From a virus: a stretch of 64,000 nt of DNA. The stretch is taken from positions 1-64,000 of IMG/VR virus record IMGVR_UViG_3300024348_000029; one strand, given 5' to 3'. Below, piece by piece: positions 30,604 to 39,363 of this stretch (its first letter is position 1; every line of letters begins with the position of its first letter). Both the position numbers and the translations under genes were made by a program. Below the pieces are notes generated by a model that was not told the origin of the DNA, did no database searches, and was given only the letters and a program-made list of their open reading frames with translations.

Positions 30604-31278
30604 ATGACACTTTCACAAATGGCTAGCGCAATTAGAAACCATGTAGTAGATGGCTTAGACGGCATATCTTCTGCATCATTTTCTACAGAACAGTTAAAGG
30701 ATGAGATACTACTTACTGCTTCTAGTTCTTTAGTAACCCTTACAGCCCAGGGTCTTATTGATATAAGCAAGTTTACTCAAAGAATAGACGGTATTAAAAT
30801 AGAATGTAAGGATATCTCAAGTAATTGTGATGTTGAGTCTGATATTGAAGTACCACATTTTACTATACCAGATGTTAATAGGGTAGCAAATACTCCTATA
30901 ACATATTTAGGTACGATGGACGGTAAACTTTCTTTTAAAGTATACTTCGACAGAGAGTATAGATTTCATAAATATAGATTGGCATCTTCTAGATTTCCAT
31001 TTGCATGGGTGAGTTCTACAGCTAATGCTGATGGTATGCATGATGTATTTCTATTCAATGTACCTAAATATAATAACCTTCAATTTATATCTATTGATGC
31101 TGTATTTGATAACCCTTATGAAATACAGAAGACTCCGTACTACGAACAGTTCTCTCAGGCTGAGTTTTACGCCCCTCTGTACGTTCAAAAAGAAATTATA
31201 GACAAGTTGTCCCAACAGTATATAAACTACTACAGACAGCTTCATATGAACCCAAAACCTAATACACAACAAGCATAA
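30604..31278 (+). CDS. Ring/connector protein, 224 residues
   Basis: An N-terminal helical part (LSQMASAIRNHVVDGLDGI) followed by a beta-rich body with many aromatics (FDREYRFHKYRLASSRFPF, MHDVFLFNVPKYNNLQF) and a C-terminal helix ending HMNPKPNTQQA. In crAss-like phages several proteins of this size form stacked rings between portal and tail. It ends with TAATGG overlapping the next start. Assigned by position and size. Confidence 0.5.
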   Translation: MTLSQMASAIRNHVVDGLDGISSASFSTEQLKDEILLTASSSLVTLTAQGLIDISKFTQRIDGIKIECKDISSNCDVESDIEVPHFTIPDVNRVANTPITYLGTMDGKLSFKVYFDREYRFHKYRLASSRFPFAWVSSTANADGMHDVFLFNVPKYNNLQFISIDAVFDNPYEIQKTPYYEQFSQAEFYAPLYVQKEIIDKLSQQYINYYRQLHMNPKPNTQQA

Positions 31279-32027
31279 TGGAACAGAGAGATACCGCACG
31301 TAACGAACACACACAGAACATTAGATCTGGACTTCCTATACTTAAAACACAATACGGTCTTAACATAGATGAGTATGACTATCTTGATATAGCTGTAGAT
31401 GCTTTAAGAGATATAAAACATTTTGGTACGACTGAATATGTTTCATATGTTACAGTAGGGAAAGATGGTAAAGTTAATCTTCCTTGTAATATAGACTGTA
31501 TCGACGCAGTTACCACAGAGCATATGGGTAAGAAGGCATATAGTACTAGAGTAGAATTTGAGGTTGATGGAATTATAGGAACTGATTCTTACTATTCTTT
31601 TATGGAGATTATAGATAATTTAGGTTATATATGGAGCCCAGGACTAGGTGGATTTAGAGGTAAAGGTTATATTAGCTATCAACTAGATGGAAAGACTATG
31701 ACCGTGGATACTGAGTTGGCAGGTCAGAAGATCGCCATAGCTTACACTGGAATAATAGTAGATGCTGAAGGATTTCCTACAATTACAAGGAAACAAGCTA
31801 ATGCTATTGCTGCAATATGTGCAAGAATAATTATGGTAAAGGGAGCAAACCTAGGGCAAAAAGGGGCTGCTTCTATGATAGAATATTATACAGGTTTATC
31901 AGGTAGACTGAAGCAAGCGGCATCAATTCCTGAAGATATTACAGACAATGAGATGGATGAAGCTTTAAATGCTCAGACAACATTTAATAGAAAGAGTTAT
32001 AATAGACCAACAAGATATAGCAGGTAA
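31278..32027 (+). CDS. Ring/adaptor protein, 249 residues
   Basis: Begins with a flexible polar stretch, then IDEYDYLDIAVDALRDIKHF, then a beta barrel-like centre (YVTVGKDGKVNLPCNIDCID) and a C-terminal helix (IAAICARIIMVKGANLGQKG), ending in a basic, Arg-rich tail. The helix-barrel-helix order resembles tail adaptor (T7 Gp11-type) proteins. Its start overlaps the previous stop and its stop overlaps the next start. Confidence 0.5.
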   Translation: MEQRDTARNEHTQNIRSGLPILKTQYGLNIDEYDYLDIAVDALRDIKHFGTTEYVSYVTVGKDGKVNLPCNIDCIDAVTTEHMGKKAYSTRVEFEVDGIIGTDSYYSFMEIIDNLGYIWSPGLGGFRGKGYISYQLDGKTMTVDTELAGQKIAIAYTGIIVDAEGFPTITRKQANAIAAICARIIMVKGANLGQKGAASMIEYYTGLSGRLKQAASIPEDITDNEMDEALNAQTTFNRKSYNRPTRYSR

Positions 32028-32527
32028 TGAGTACAAGAAAAACATTTAATACCCCTTCAAATGTTGTAATCTCAATGTCAGAGTTACTGTCAGGAGAATT
32101 AAAGAAAATTAAATACAAGAAGGGATTTAATAATAAGGATATAGTATCAGATGGAGGAACATCTCGTGCGTACAGTGCGATTTTATTTAGGTTGATGGAG
32201 CTAATTGTTATGGATGTAATTGCCGGGCATATAGTTTACTTTAATAAAAAGAGAGGATCAAAGTTCTATGTAGACTGGCAACCAGCTGGTCCTGAGTTGA
32301 TTAAGGGTAAAGGTATTAAAGAAGATATGGATTTTCCATTAGTCGACCTTAGAGTAACAAGATATAAGATGCCTATCATAGCCTTTGATCCAGGATATAA
32401 AAATTCTACTCCTTGTGTATGCATTGTACCTAAGTATTTATACGCGATGCTTATTGAAGAAGTAAATAAAGGTAAGAAATATCCCAAAGGTACAAAGGAT
32501 TTTTGGTATAATAAACAAGGTGGATAA
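32027..32527 (+). CDS. Small tail/connector protein, 166 residues
   Basis: Contains RLMELIVMDVIAGHIVYFNK, then WQPAGPELIKGKG and a Cys/Val strand (CVCIVPKYLYAMLIEEV), ending in Lys/Gly/Asn. It overlaps both neighbours by TAATG. No family is recognised; it is probably one of the neck components. Confidence 0.5.
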   Translation: MSTRKTFNTPSNVVISMSELLSGELKKIKYKKGFNNKDIVSDGGTSRAYSAILFRLMELIVMDVIAGHIVYFNKKRGSKFYVDWQPAGPELIKGKGIKEDMDFPLVDLRVTRYKMPIIAFDPGYKNSTPCVCIVPKYLYAMLIEEVNKGKKYPKGTKDFWYNKQGG

Positions 32528-32808
32528 TGGTTGATAAATGCACAGATGATTATATAGATGAATTAGGAGGATATTTTCCTCAAATAGAAAAAAGAGAACT
32601 AAGACGAATGGTTAATAGTATGACCTATTTACTAACTAGTTATATGAAGGATTGGTACAGAGGATTTTCATTAAGATCGAAAGATTCTCTAGTAGCGGAT
32701 GGTAAGCTAAATAGATTTAGAGTACAAAGAATTTTTGGTACCGCGCACCTAATGAAGATGAGAAAAGTAGCTAAAACATACGCAAAAAAGAATGGCACAG
32801 GGAAATAA
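32527..32808 (+). CDS. Small helical protein, 93 residues
   Basis: Highly charged, mainly helical (GYFPQIEKRELRRMVNSMTY), with a basic end (KMRKVAKTYAKKNGTGK). It overlaps the large tail gene by 17 bases, so its translation is coupled to it. It might be a chaperone or minor component of the large tail protein. Confidence 0.55.
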   Translation: MVDKCTDDYIDELGGYFPQIEKRELRRMVNSMTYLLTSYMKDWYRGFSLRSKDSLVADGKLNRFRVQRIFGTAHLMKMRKVAKTYAKKNGTGK

Positions 32809-35800
32809 CATATCAGCAACAAACTCTTTCGAGGGAGGACTAGTAACAGATCTACATAATCTAACTAGTCCTAGTAACACAGTAGTGGATTCATTAAATA
32901 TGGAACTAGTAACTGTAGGAGATGATCAATATATCTATCAGAATATTAGAGGGAATAAACTTGAAGTAGAATTTCCTTTCTATACATATGAGGGTAAACA
33001 ATATAGATTCTCGCCACAAGGGTTAAAAGTTCACAATAATATAGCCTATATACTAGTAGGTGCGTTTAAGCCTGATGGAACATTCTTAGCAGGAGCTGTA
33101 GGAACATATCCTAGTCCTGATTGGGCTGTTTTAAATTCAGGAGATTCCACTACTCATACTAGACTAGAAAATAAATTTAGATTTTTACATAATTATAAGA
33201 AACCTGGAGATGTAGCCTATAAGTCACCATTTATCTCTACTCTTTTTGAGTTTGAGCGTAATAGACATATAGATATAGATATTCAGGGAGACTTTGATAG
33301 TTCAGTTAATATTCTTTTTACAGATAGTTTAAATAATCCTAGTATAATAAACTCTAGGTTTAAACGTGTAGACTTCAATGAGTTAGTGCAATTGGCAGAC
33401 AGAACCGGCACAAATGATAGTAATACATACAGCGATTCAGATTGGGACAGGATTACTCTTATACAAAATACTAATTTTCCTGTAGAGATTGTAGATGATA
33501 ATGGAGATAAAGGATTCACTGTAGCTGAAGGAGGTTACCTTAGGGGTGGTGGGTATAGATATTACTTTAAATATACTACACAGGAAGGGAATACAACGGA
33601 GATTTTATATGAGTCCCCACTAATTCCTATATCTAACGGAGGACTTGGACTTGATAAGAGCCAGCTTTCTGATAAGCTTGTAAGATTTACACTAAGAAAA
33701 TTAGATTCCTCATATACTGGAATAAAAGTATTTTTTGCGCACTTTGATGGAAAGGACCAGGCTGAGATGGAAGTATTCAAGATAGACTATGTTTATACAT
33801 ATGGTGATGAGAGTACTACAGTTGTTACCCATACAGGACTTGAAGATGTTACTGCAGTAGATGCTACAGAAATAAACGTTGGATTTACTCCTATAGATAC
33901 TGTAAAATCTGCTGTTATTATAAATGATAGGTTAGCTTTGGCAGGAGCTTCTTCTACAATTAGTGAAAGAGACTTAGATATATTACGTAAAGCAGCTATA
34001 GATATTACTTTATGGGAAAAACAGAGATCTTTAGAGAAGATAATACCAAATGCAAATAAACCAGAGGAGTTTTATTATCCTGATTACTCTGATGCAGAGA
34101 CTGCAGCTAATAGCTTAGGTTACTGGAAGGGAGAGGTATATGAATTTGCAGCTGTATTTATGCTAAAAAATAAAGGTTTATCTCCGGCTTTTCCTTTAAC
34201 AGGAATGGATAATCTTATAGCTCTTCAGAATTCATTTACTTACCCTAATTATCCTGACTATACAGGCCTTATAAAAGAGGATGGGTTTGCTGATGGAAGT
34301 CTTATAAATAATAAAGGTCTTTTTAGAACATCTAATAAAGGTCTTATTTATACACCACTAGGTGACGGGGACGGTATTAGACATATAACATATTTAAATG
34401 CTAATGTAGCTAAATTATCAGAGGCTAATAATCCTGATCTACATAAGATCTCTTCTGGGTTCTTTATTGTTAGAAGACAGAGAATTAAAAACGTTCTTAT
34501 ACAAGGAATGGCCATACCTGTTATAAAATTACCTGCTAAATACCCTTCATTATATGAGGGAGTACTAGATAAGCAAGCTAGTTTATCTGCAAGTAAAAGA
34601 TATTTAATAAAACACTTTGGAGGGGATGACGAAGACTTAGGGGATGATCCTACTATAGGATTAAATGCTCCTTATAAATCTGGGGTAAGAGATGGAGAGG
34701 CACTTTTTAATGATGACTTTAATACTGTTTTTGTACCTCAACCTACACAGATATTAAATACGCTTACAGCTGAAAAGGCATGGATAGTTTCAGGGGCAGT
34801 TAGTCAGTATGTAAGTACGTTACCTCCGTTATTAGCGGAGACTCAGGCTCCTTATGGTGAGACTGTTGATAAAGATAATAAAAGAACTGGGGATATGCAT
34901 TTAGGATTCTACTCTTGTGAGATGGAACTAAATTTCCCTAATATAAAAAGCTACCTTAATGGAATAGATCCAGAGATGGAGATTCAGTACGCTAAGAACA
35001 ATGAATCACCTGTAGGTTATACATATACAGGATATAAATATAGAGATAACCCTAATACAGTAACATATATAGCTGAGCCTGTTTCTATGGATAGATCTGG
35101 ATGGTCGACAATACCTTCTAAAGCAGTGAAAGCTACAATATTAGAGAGTGGTAGATCAGTCTACTCTAATGGAAGTTTTTCATCTAAGACAGATAGAGCT
35201 TTAGGATTTATGTCAGATAATATAACTGATACAGATCCAGATGCTGCTGGTGATGGGGCTACAAAAATTACATACGGTTTACCTTATAAAAGGTTTACTG
35301 GTAGAGACGGAATATATAATATACTAGCCTCAACCTCAAAAGTTGCCTTTAACGTTGGTTTTATAGGTAGTATAGGGAGCTTTCACCCTTACTCAGTTAT
35401 AAGTAATTCATATTCAAGGTATATGGGAGTTAAGATAAACCTGGAGGATATTCAGATAGCTCCTGAATTCTACTATAAGAAGAATCTACTAAGAACTACT
35501 GAGACACTTTTAAATAATACTAATATCCTAAAGGATCCTTCTGGAGAATTAGATAAAAGATACTTTGTTAACACAGGGCATCTTGCTAATGTATTCAGAT
35601 CAGCAACAGGTAGATGGGGTGAGACTGAATTAAGAACAATTTATAAGTACGATAGCAATAAAGCTTATCATGCCGTTACAGACAGAACACCTCTCGATAT
35701 AGAGGGAGGATCAATTGATATTTATAGAGGCGATGGATTTATATCTAGAATATTTAAGAAGACATCTTATAAGAATGGCGTGCCAAGTTCTAAATCTGCT

Positions 35801-37369
35801 ACGTCAGCGGATGCTACTGACTACGGCGTAGGGCTTGTAAAAAATGAAAGTAGTAGTATTGATCAAGCAGATCTTAACGAGTCAGAAAGAGATGATTTAG
35901 GAAGAAATCTATTTGATGTAGGTCAAGTAATAGAGATTGCTACTTATTCTAATATAAATGCTGATATACGATCTACAGAGAAATTATCAGAGGAGGACTC
36001 ATTATTATATGGTGGAGATAGAGATTTCTTCCCTAATAAAGAAGATGTGTTTGGGGATGCAAGGCCTGATGCTACTTCTTATAATCATGGATATACTGGA
36101 GAGGATAATCCTATATCATACTCTAGAATAGAAGAATATTCACCGTCTTTTAATACTGAATTTCCTAATAGAGTACTATTATCAGAAAGAAATAAGACAC
36201 AAAGCTTCTTTAATTCCTTTAGAGATTTAAAAGGGTTTAATTATAGAGATTATGGAGTGGAGCTTGGTCCTATTGTTAAGTTAGCTTCTATCAAGAACTT
36301 ACTTCTAACTATTCATCCTACAGGTGTACTAGCAATTGGTGTAGATGATAGAACATTAGTAGCTGAAGGAAGCGACGTTTATGTAAATACAGCTCAATCA
36401 CTGAGCCCTACTGCAAAAACAATATCTGATATTTATGGTAGTGTTCACCCAGAATCAGTTGTAAAGACCGATACTACAGTAGCCGGAGTTGACTACAACG
36501 CTAGCGCTGTATGGATTTTCCAAGGAGAAAAATTATCTATAATAAGTGAATTCGCTATAAAAACATTACTAGAGAAATTTAAATCGGCTATTACTTCTGG
36601 TGGGTTTAGAGCAGGTGATCAGGACATTAGTTATAATGCGAGAGTATACTCTACATTCAATCACTCTAAACATACACTATATATCTCATACGTAGCGGAG
36701 CATCCTCAGGATAAACTGCAATACCATGTAGGGACAGTTTCTTATAGTACTGTTCTACAGAAATGGATGTCACGAGTATCTGAGGGTAATAAATTCTCTA
36801 TGTTTATAGGGGCTCATACATATACTACAGGATTCAAGGCACTTAATGGCGCTATTGAGCAAGCTGACTATGCTATTTGGAAAGAGGACGCGTTAGTAAA
36901 TAATGAAGGAAAAGGTTTAAGAGCTAGATTAAGAGGAATAGATTATAAATATGAATTCGAAATAGTTGTAAATAAAGAACCTGCTCTTGAGAAAGTTCTT
37001 AATAACATTAGAATGATTACAAATAAAAGTATCCCTATTACAGTAGAATATATTACTACAGGAGACGAAAATGATGCGGCTGTAGATATTTGGGGAGCAG
37101 AGAATGGTGAGAGAAAAGTAACACAAAAGATAATTACTAGAAATAAAAGTGCAAGAAAAGCTCTCCGTCTTGGTATTCTAGATGAAAATGCGTATTATAA
37201 AAATAGCGGATTGTATATCGAGGTAGGAAGAATTAATTCTATACTAAGAAAAAACATCGGAAACAAAAGAATTAGAGACAAAAGTATAAGAGTAAGGTTT
37301 ATTTATTCAGGAAATGATGAGACCTTCTTACAAGGAATAATATCAATGTTAAGCATAAGCCACAGCTAA
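32792..37369 (+). CDS. Large tail protein, candidate hub or muzzle, 1525 residues
   Basis: The largest protein in the window. It starts with Asn/Ser-rich sequence (NNISATNSFEGGLVTDLHNL), which resembles the N-termini of podovirus tail-stabilisation proteins, and is dominated by beta strands with Gly/Asp/Tyr turns. Around residues 1180-1340 there are blade-like repeats (LLTIHPTGVLAIGVDDRTLV ... VWIFQGEKLSIISEFA) fitting a beta-propeller. It lies right after the ring-protein genes, the position of the muzzle or nozzle protein in crAss-like phages. Assigned by size, fold impression and order. Confidence 0.55.
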   Translation: MAQGNNISATNSFEGGLVTDLHNLTSPSNTVVDSLNMELVTVGDDQYIYQNIRGNKLEVEFPFYTYEGKQYRFSPQGLKVHNNIAYILVGAFKPDGTFLAGAVGTYPSPDWAVLNSGDSTTHTRLENKFRFLHNYKKPGDVAYKSPFISTLFEFERNRHIDIDIQGDFDSSVNILFTDSLNNPSIINSRFKRVDFNELVQLADRTGTNDSNTYSDSDWDRITLIQNTNFPVEIVDDNGDKGFTVAEGGYLRGGGYRYYFKYTTQEGNTTEILYESPLIPISNGGLGLDKSQLSDKLVRFTLRKLDSSYTGIKVFFAHFDGKDQAEMEVFKIDYVYTYGDESTTVVTHTGLEDVTAVDATEINVGFTPIDTVKSAVIINDRLALAGASSTISERDLDILRKAAIDITLWEKQRSLEKIIPNANKPEEFYYPDYSDAETAANSLGYWKGEVYEFAAVFMLKNKGLSPAFPLTGMDNLIALQNSFTYPNYPDYTGLIKEDGFADGSLINNKGLFRTSNKGLIYTPLGDGDGIRHITYLNANVAKLSEANNPDLHKISSGFFIVRRQRIKNVLIQGMAIPVIKLPAKYPSLYEGVLDKQASLSASKRYLIKHFGGDDEDLGDDPTIGLNAPYKSGVRDGEALFNDDFNTVFVPQPTQILNTLTAEKAWIVSGAVSQYVSTLPPLLAETQAPYGETVDKDNKRTGDMHLGFYSCEMELNFPNIKSYLNGIDPEMEIQYAKNNESPVGYTYTGYKYRDNPNTVTYIAEPVSMDRSGWSTIPSKAVKATILESGRSVYSNGSFSSKTDRALGFMSDNITDTDPDAAGDGATKITYGLPYKRFTGRDGIYNILASTSKVAFNVGFIGSIGSFHPYSVISNSYSRYMGVKINLEDIQIAPEFYYKKNLLRTTETLLNNTNILKDPSGELDKRYFVNTGHLANVFRSATGRWGETELRTIYKYDSNKAYHAVTDRTPLDIEGGSIDIYRGDGFISRIFKKTSYKNGVPSSKSATSADATDYGVGLVKNESSSIDQADLNESERDDLGRNLFDVGQVIEIATYSNINADIRSTEKLSEEDSLLYGGDRDFFPNKEDVFGDARPDATSYNHGYTGEDNPISYSRIEEYSPSFNTEFPNRVLLSERNKTQSFFNSFRDLKGFNYRDYGVELGPIVKLASIKNLLLTIHPTGVLAIGVDDRTLVAEGSDVYVNTAQSLSPTAKTISDIYGSVHPESVVKTDTTVAGVDYNASAVWIFQGEKLSIISEFAIKTLLEKFKSAITSGGFRAGDQDISYNARVYSTFNHSKHTLYISYVAEHPQDKLQYHVGTVSYSTVLQKWMSRVSEGNKFSMFIGAHTYTTGFKALNGAIEQADYAIWKEDALVNNEGKGLRARLRGIDYKYEFEIVVNKEPALEKVLNNIRMITNKSIPITVEYITTGDENDAAVDIWGAENGERKVTQKIITRNKSARKALRLGILDENAYYKNSGLYIEVGRINSILRKNIGNKRIRDKSIRVRFIYSGNDETFLQGIISMLSISHS

Positions 37370-38805
37370 TGAAAAAAATACATGACATAATCAGCAGCGA
37401 ATTAGTAGCAAGAACCAATAATATCAGACTTAAACAAGAGTTTGGACAGGTTGGTATAGATACTAATATCACATCAGAAGGAACTTCTACTATTTTTACT
37501 ACGAAGTTCGTAATTCAAGAGATTAATTATATTACAGTAAATGGTATAAATCTTATTGAAGGAGTTCACTATACCACAGATACTGAGAAGACTATTAAGA
37601 TAAGTAATAAAGGAGCACCGGTTAGAAAAAATCCTAGCTTAACAACTACTATCTTAGTTAGTTACTATACTAAGCCTGCTGTTAGTTCTTATACAAAAGT
37701 TCCTCCAGTTATTAATTCATTTACACTAAACTCGTACTTAGGTAGAGCAGGAGAGATTATATTTGATTTTAATATAGCTCCATTTGATGGTAAGAATATT
37801 TATTGGTCTATATTAAAAGACGGAGATAAAACTCCTTTATACTCTGGTAATTCAACGTCTACTTCAGGAGGTTATTCCTATGATGCTGATAATGTGGCTA
37901 CTAAACTCAACCATTTCATTTCTAATACTGAATATGCTGAAAGACAAGGGGGTAAAATACCATTTACTTTTGTAGTGGTATACGATCTTACCAATGACGG
38001 ATCAATATTAAATGAGAGGTTATTATCTTCAGCTGTATATGTTCTAGAAGCAAACGAGACTGTTACTGGTAATTTATCAGTTACACCTGGTATGATATCA
38101 ACAGCAGGAGCAGCTAAAGAAATAGCTATCACCTATAATATAAATGATCTTGGTATAGGTGGTCCTTCTTATGAATGGGCTATTACACGTTCTAAAGATG
38201 GTGCTGTAGAAACAACACTTCGTTATGGAAATCAAGCTAGTGTAAATTTAGCAGACACTTTTACAGAAACGGTGGCTACTGTAGCAGGAGATAACTTTGA
38301 ATATAGATATTTTCTTAAAGTAAAAGCAATAGGATCAACAGATTATACTACTGTTGCCAATGATAAGACAGTTATCGCTGTTCCAGTTGGAGAACTAGTA
38401 GCTCATGCAGGATATTTAGATGCTGCTATCATGAGTTATATAGATCCTGAAGATAGTGTAAGAAAGAAAATAGGTTCGTTAGGAACAGCACAAGATTTAG
38501 TAGAATATAATAATAGAGTACCTGGTGAGATATTCACTAAGGATATTACTAAGGTTTACTTAACAAATGAAGAATTTATAAATCCTTTCCTTAATGATTT
38601 TGGAGGAACAGTAACAGCTGTTTACTTTGTTATTGAATTACCAGATAACTGGGGACCAGTAGATTTCTATCAAACATTAGGTCTTGTAAGTCCAACAGCA
38701 TTTAATATAATACCTCTAGGAAATGGATACACAGCATACTTATATAAAGATGCTCCATCAGCAGTGGCAAACCCATCAGATTACTACCTTAAAAGCAGAG
38801 TATAA
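37369..38805 (+). CDS. Beta-rich tail protein, 478 residues
   Basis: After a helical start (MKKIHDIISSELVARTNNIR) come several sandwich-like domains; one, around residues 100-230, resembles an Ig-like module (VPPVINSFTLNSYLGRAGEI). It is directly coupled to the large tail gene (TAATG). It could attach fibres to the tail hub. No family is recognised. Confidence 0.55.
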   Translation: MKKIHDIISSELVARTNNIRLKQEFGQVGIDTNITSEGTSTIFTTKFVIQEINYITVNGINLIEGVHYTTDTEKTIKISNKGAPVRKNPSLTTTILVSYYTKPAVSSYTKVPPVINSFTLNSYLGRAGEIIFDFNIAPFDGKNIYWSILKDGDKTPLYSGNSTSTSGGYSYDADNVATKLNHFISNTEYAERQGGKIPFTFVVVYDLTNDGSILNERLLSSAVYVLEANETVTGNLSVTPGMISTAGAAKEIAITYNINDLGIGGPSYEWAITRSKDGAVETTLRYGNQASVNLADTFTETVATVAGDNFEYRYFLKVKAIGSTDYTTVANDKTVIAVPVGELVAHAGYLDAAIMSYIDPEDSVRKKIGSLGTAQDLVEYNNRVPGEIFTKDITKVYLTNEEFINPFLNDFGGTVTAVYFVIELPDNWGPVDFYQTLGLVSPTAFNIIPLGNGYTAYLYKDAPSAVANPSDYYLKSRV

Positions 38806-39353
38806 TGAATCAGATGTATAATAATAAAACAAATGCAGCAGGTATACATATTACCGAAGCCTCTCCTATAGATGATAGAAAGTATATAGAAACAGAGGCT
38901 GAGATAGCTGTTTTAGAGAACATTGAACCCTTCCCTAGTATTATGTACAATGGGATGGTAGTTCAGATAACCGAGAATCGTAAAGAGTATATATGGGTAG
39001 AGTCGTCAATTGGTCTAATGGCTGTTGGATACACATACCCTGAGTACATGGATGATATTCAAGGACAGAATTATGCAAATAAAACATATAACCTAGTATT
39101 GTACGATAGAGTAAGTAAGGTTAGCGTTACCTTTACTAACGTAAATGATGCTGGCTTATTTATAGCAAATAAATATTTACCTCAGCATATTCTAAATGAT
39201 AAAGAGTCAGCTCAGGTAATGTTAAAATCTAGTGAATCCTCTTATGAAGAAATAGAGTGGCCGGATAAAATAGTTGTTGATACTACTGGTATTACAGTTA
39301 TCTTAGATCCTAAACCTATTGTTTCAGAGAATTTTAAAGTAACAATATCATAA
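38805..39353 (+). CDS. Tail fibre attachment-like protein, 182 residues
   Basis: The first third reads like the N-terminal anchor of tail-fibre proteins (IDDRKYIETEAEIAVLENIE ... YNGMVVQITENRKEYIWVES). The rest is a beta domain with a C-terminal strand IVVDTTGITVILDPKPIV. Its ATG overlaps the previous stop (TAATG). It may connect the hub to the long fibre at 39364. Confidence 0.5.
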   Translation: MNQMYNNKTNAAGIHITEASPIDDRKYIETEAEIAVLENIEPFPSIMYNGMVVQITENRKEYIWVESSIGLMAVGYTYPEYMDDIQGQNYANKTYNLVLYDRVSKVSVTFTNVNDAGLFIANKYLPQHILNDKESAQVMLKSSESSYEEIEWPDKIVVDTTGITVILDPKPIVSENFKVTIS

Positions 39354-39363
39354 TAATTATAGC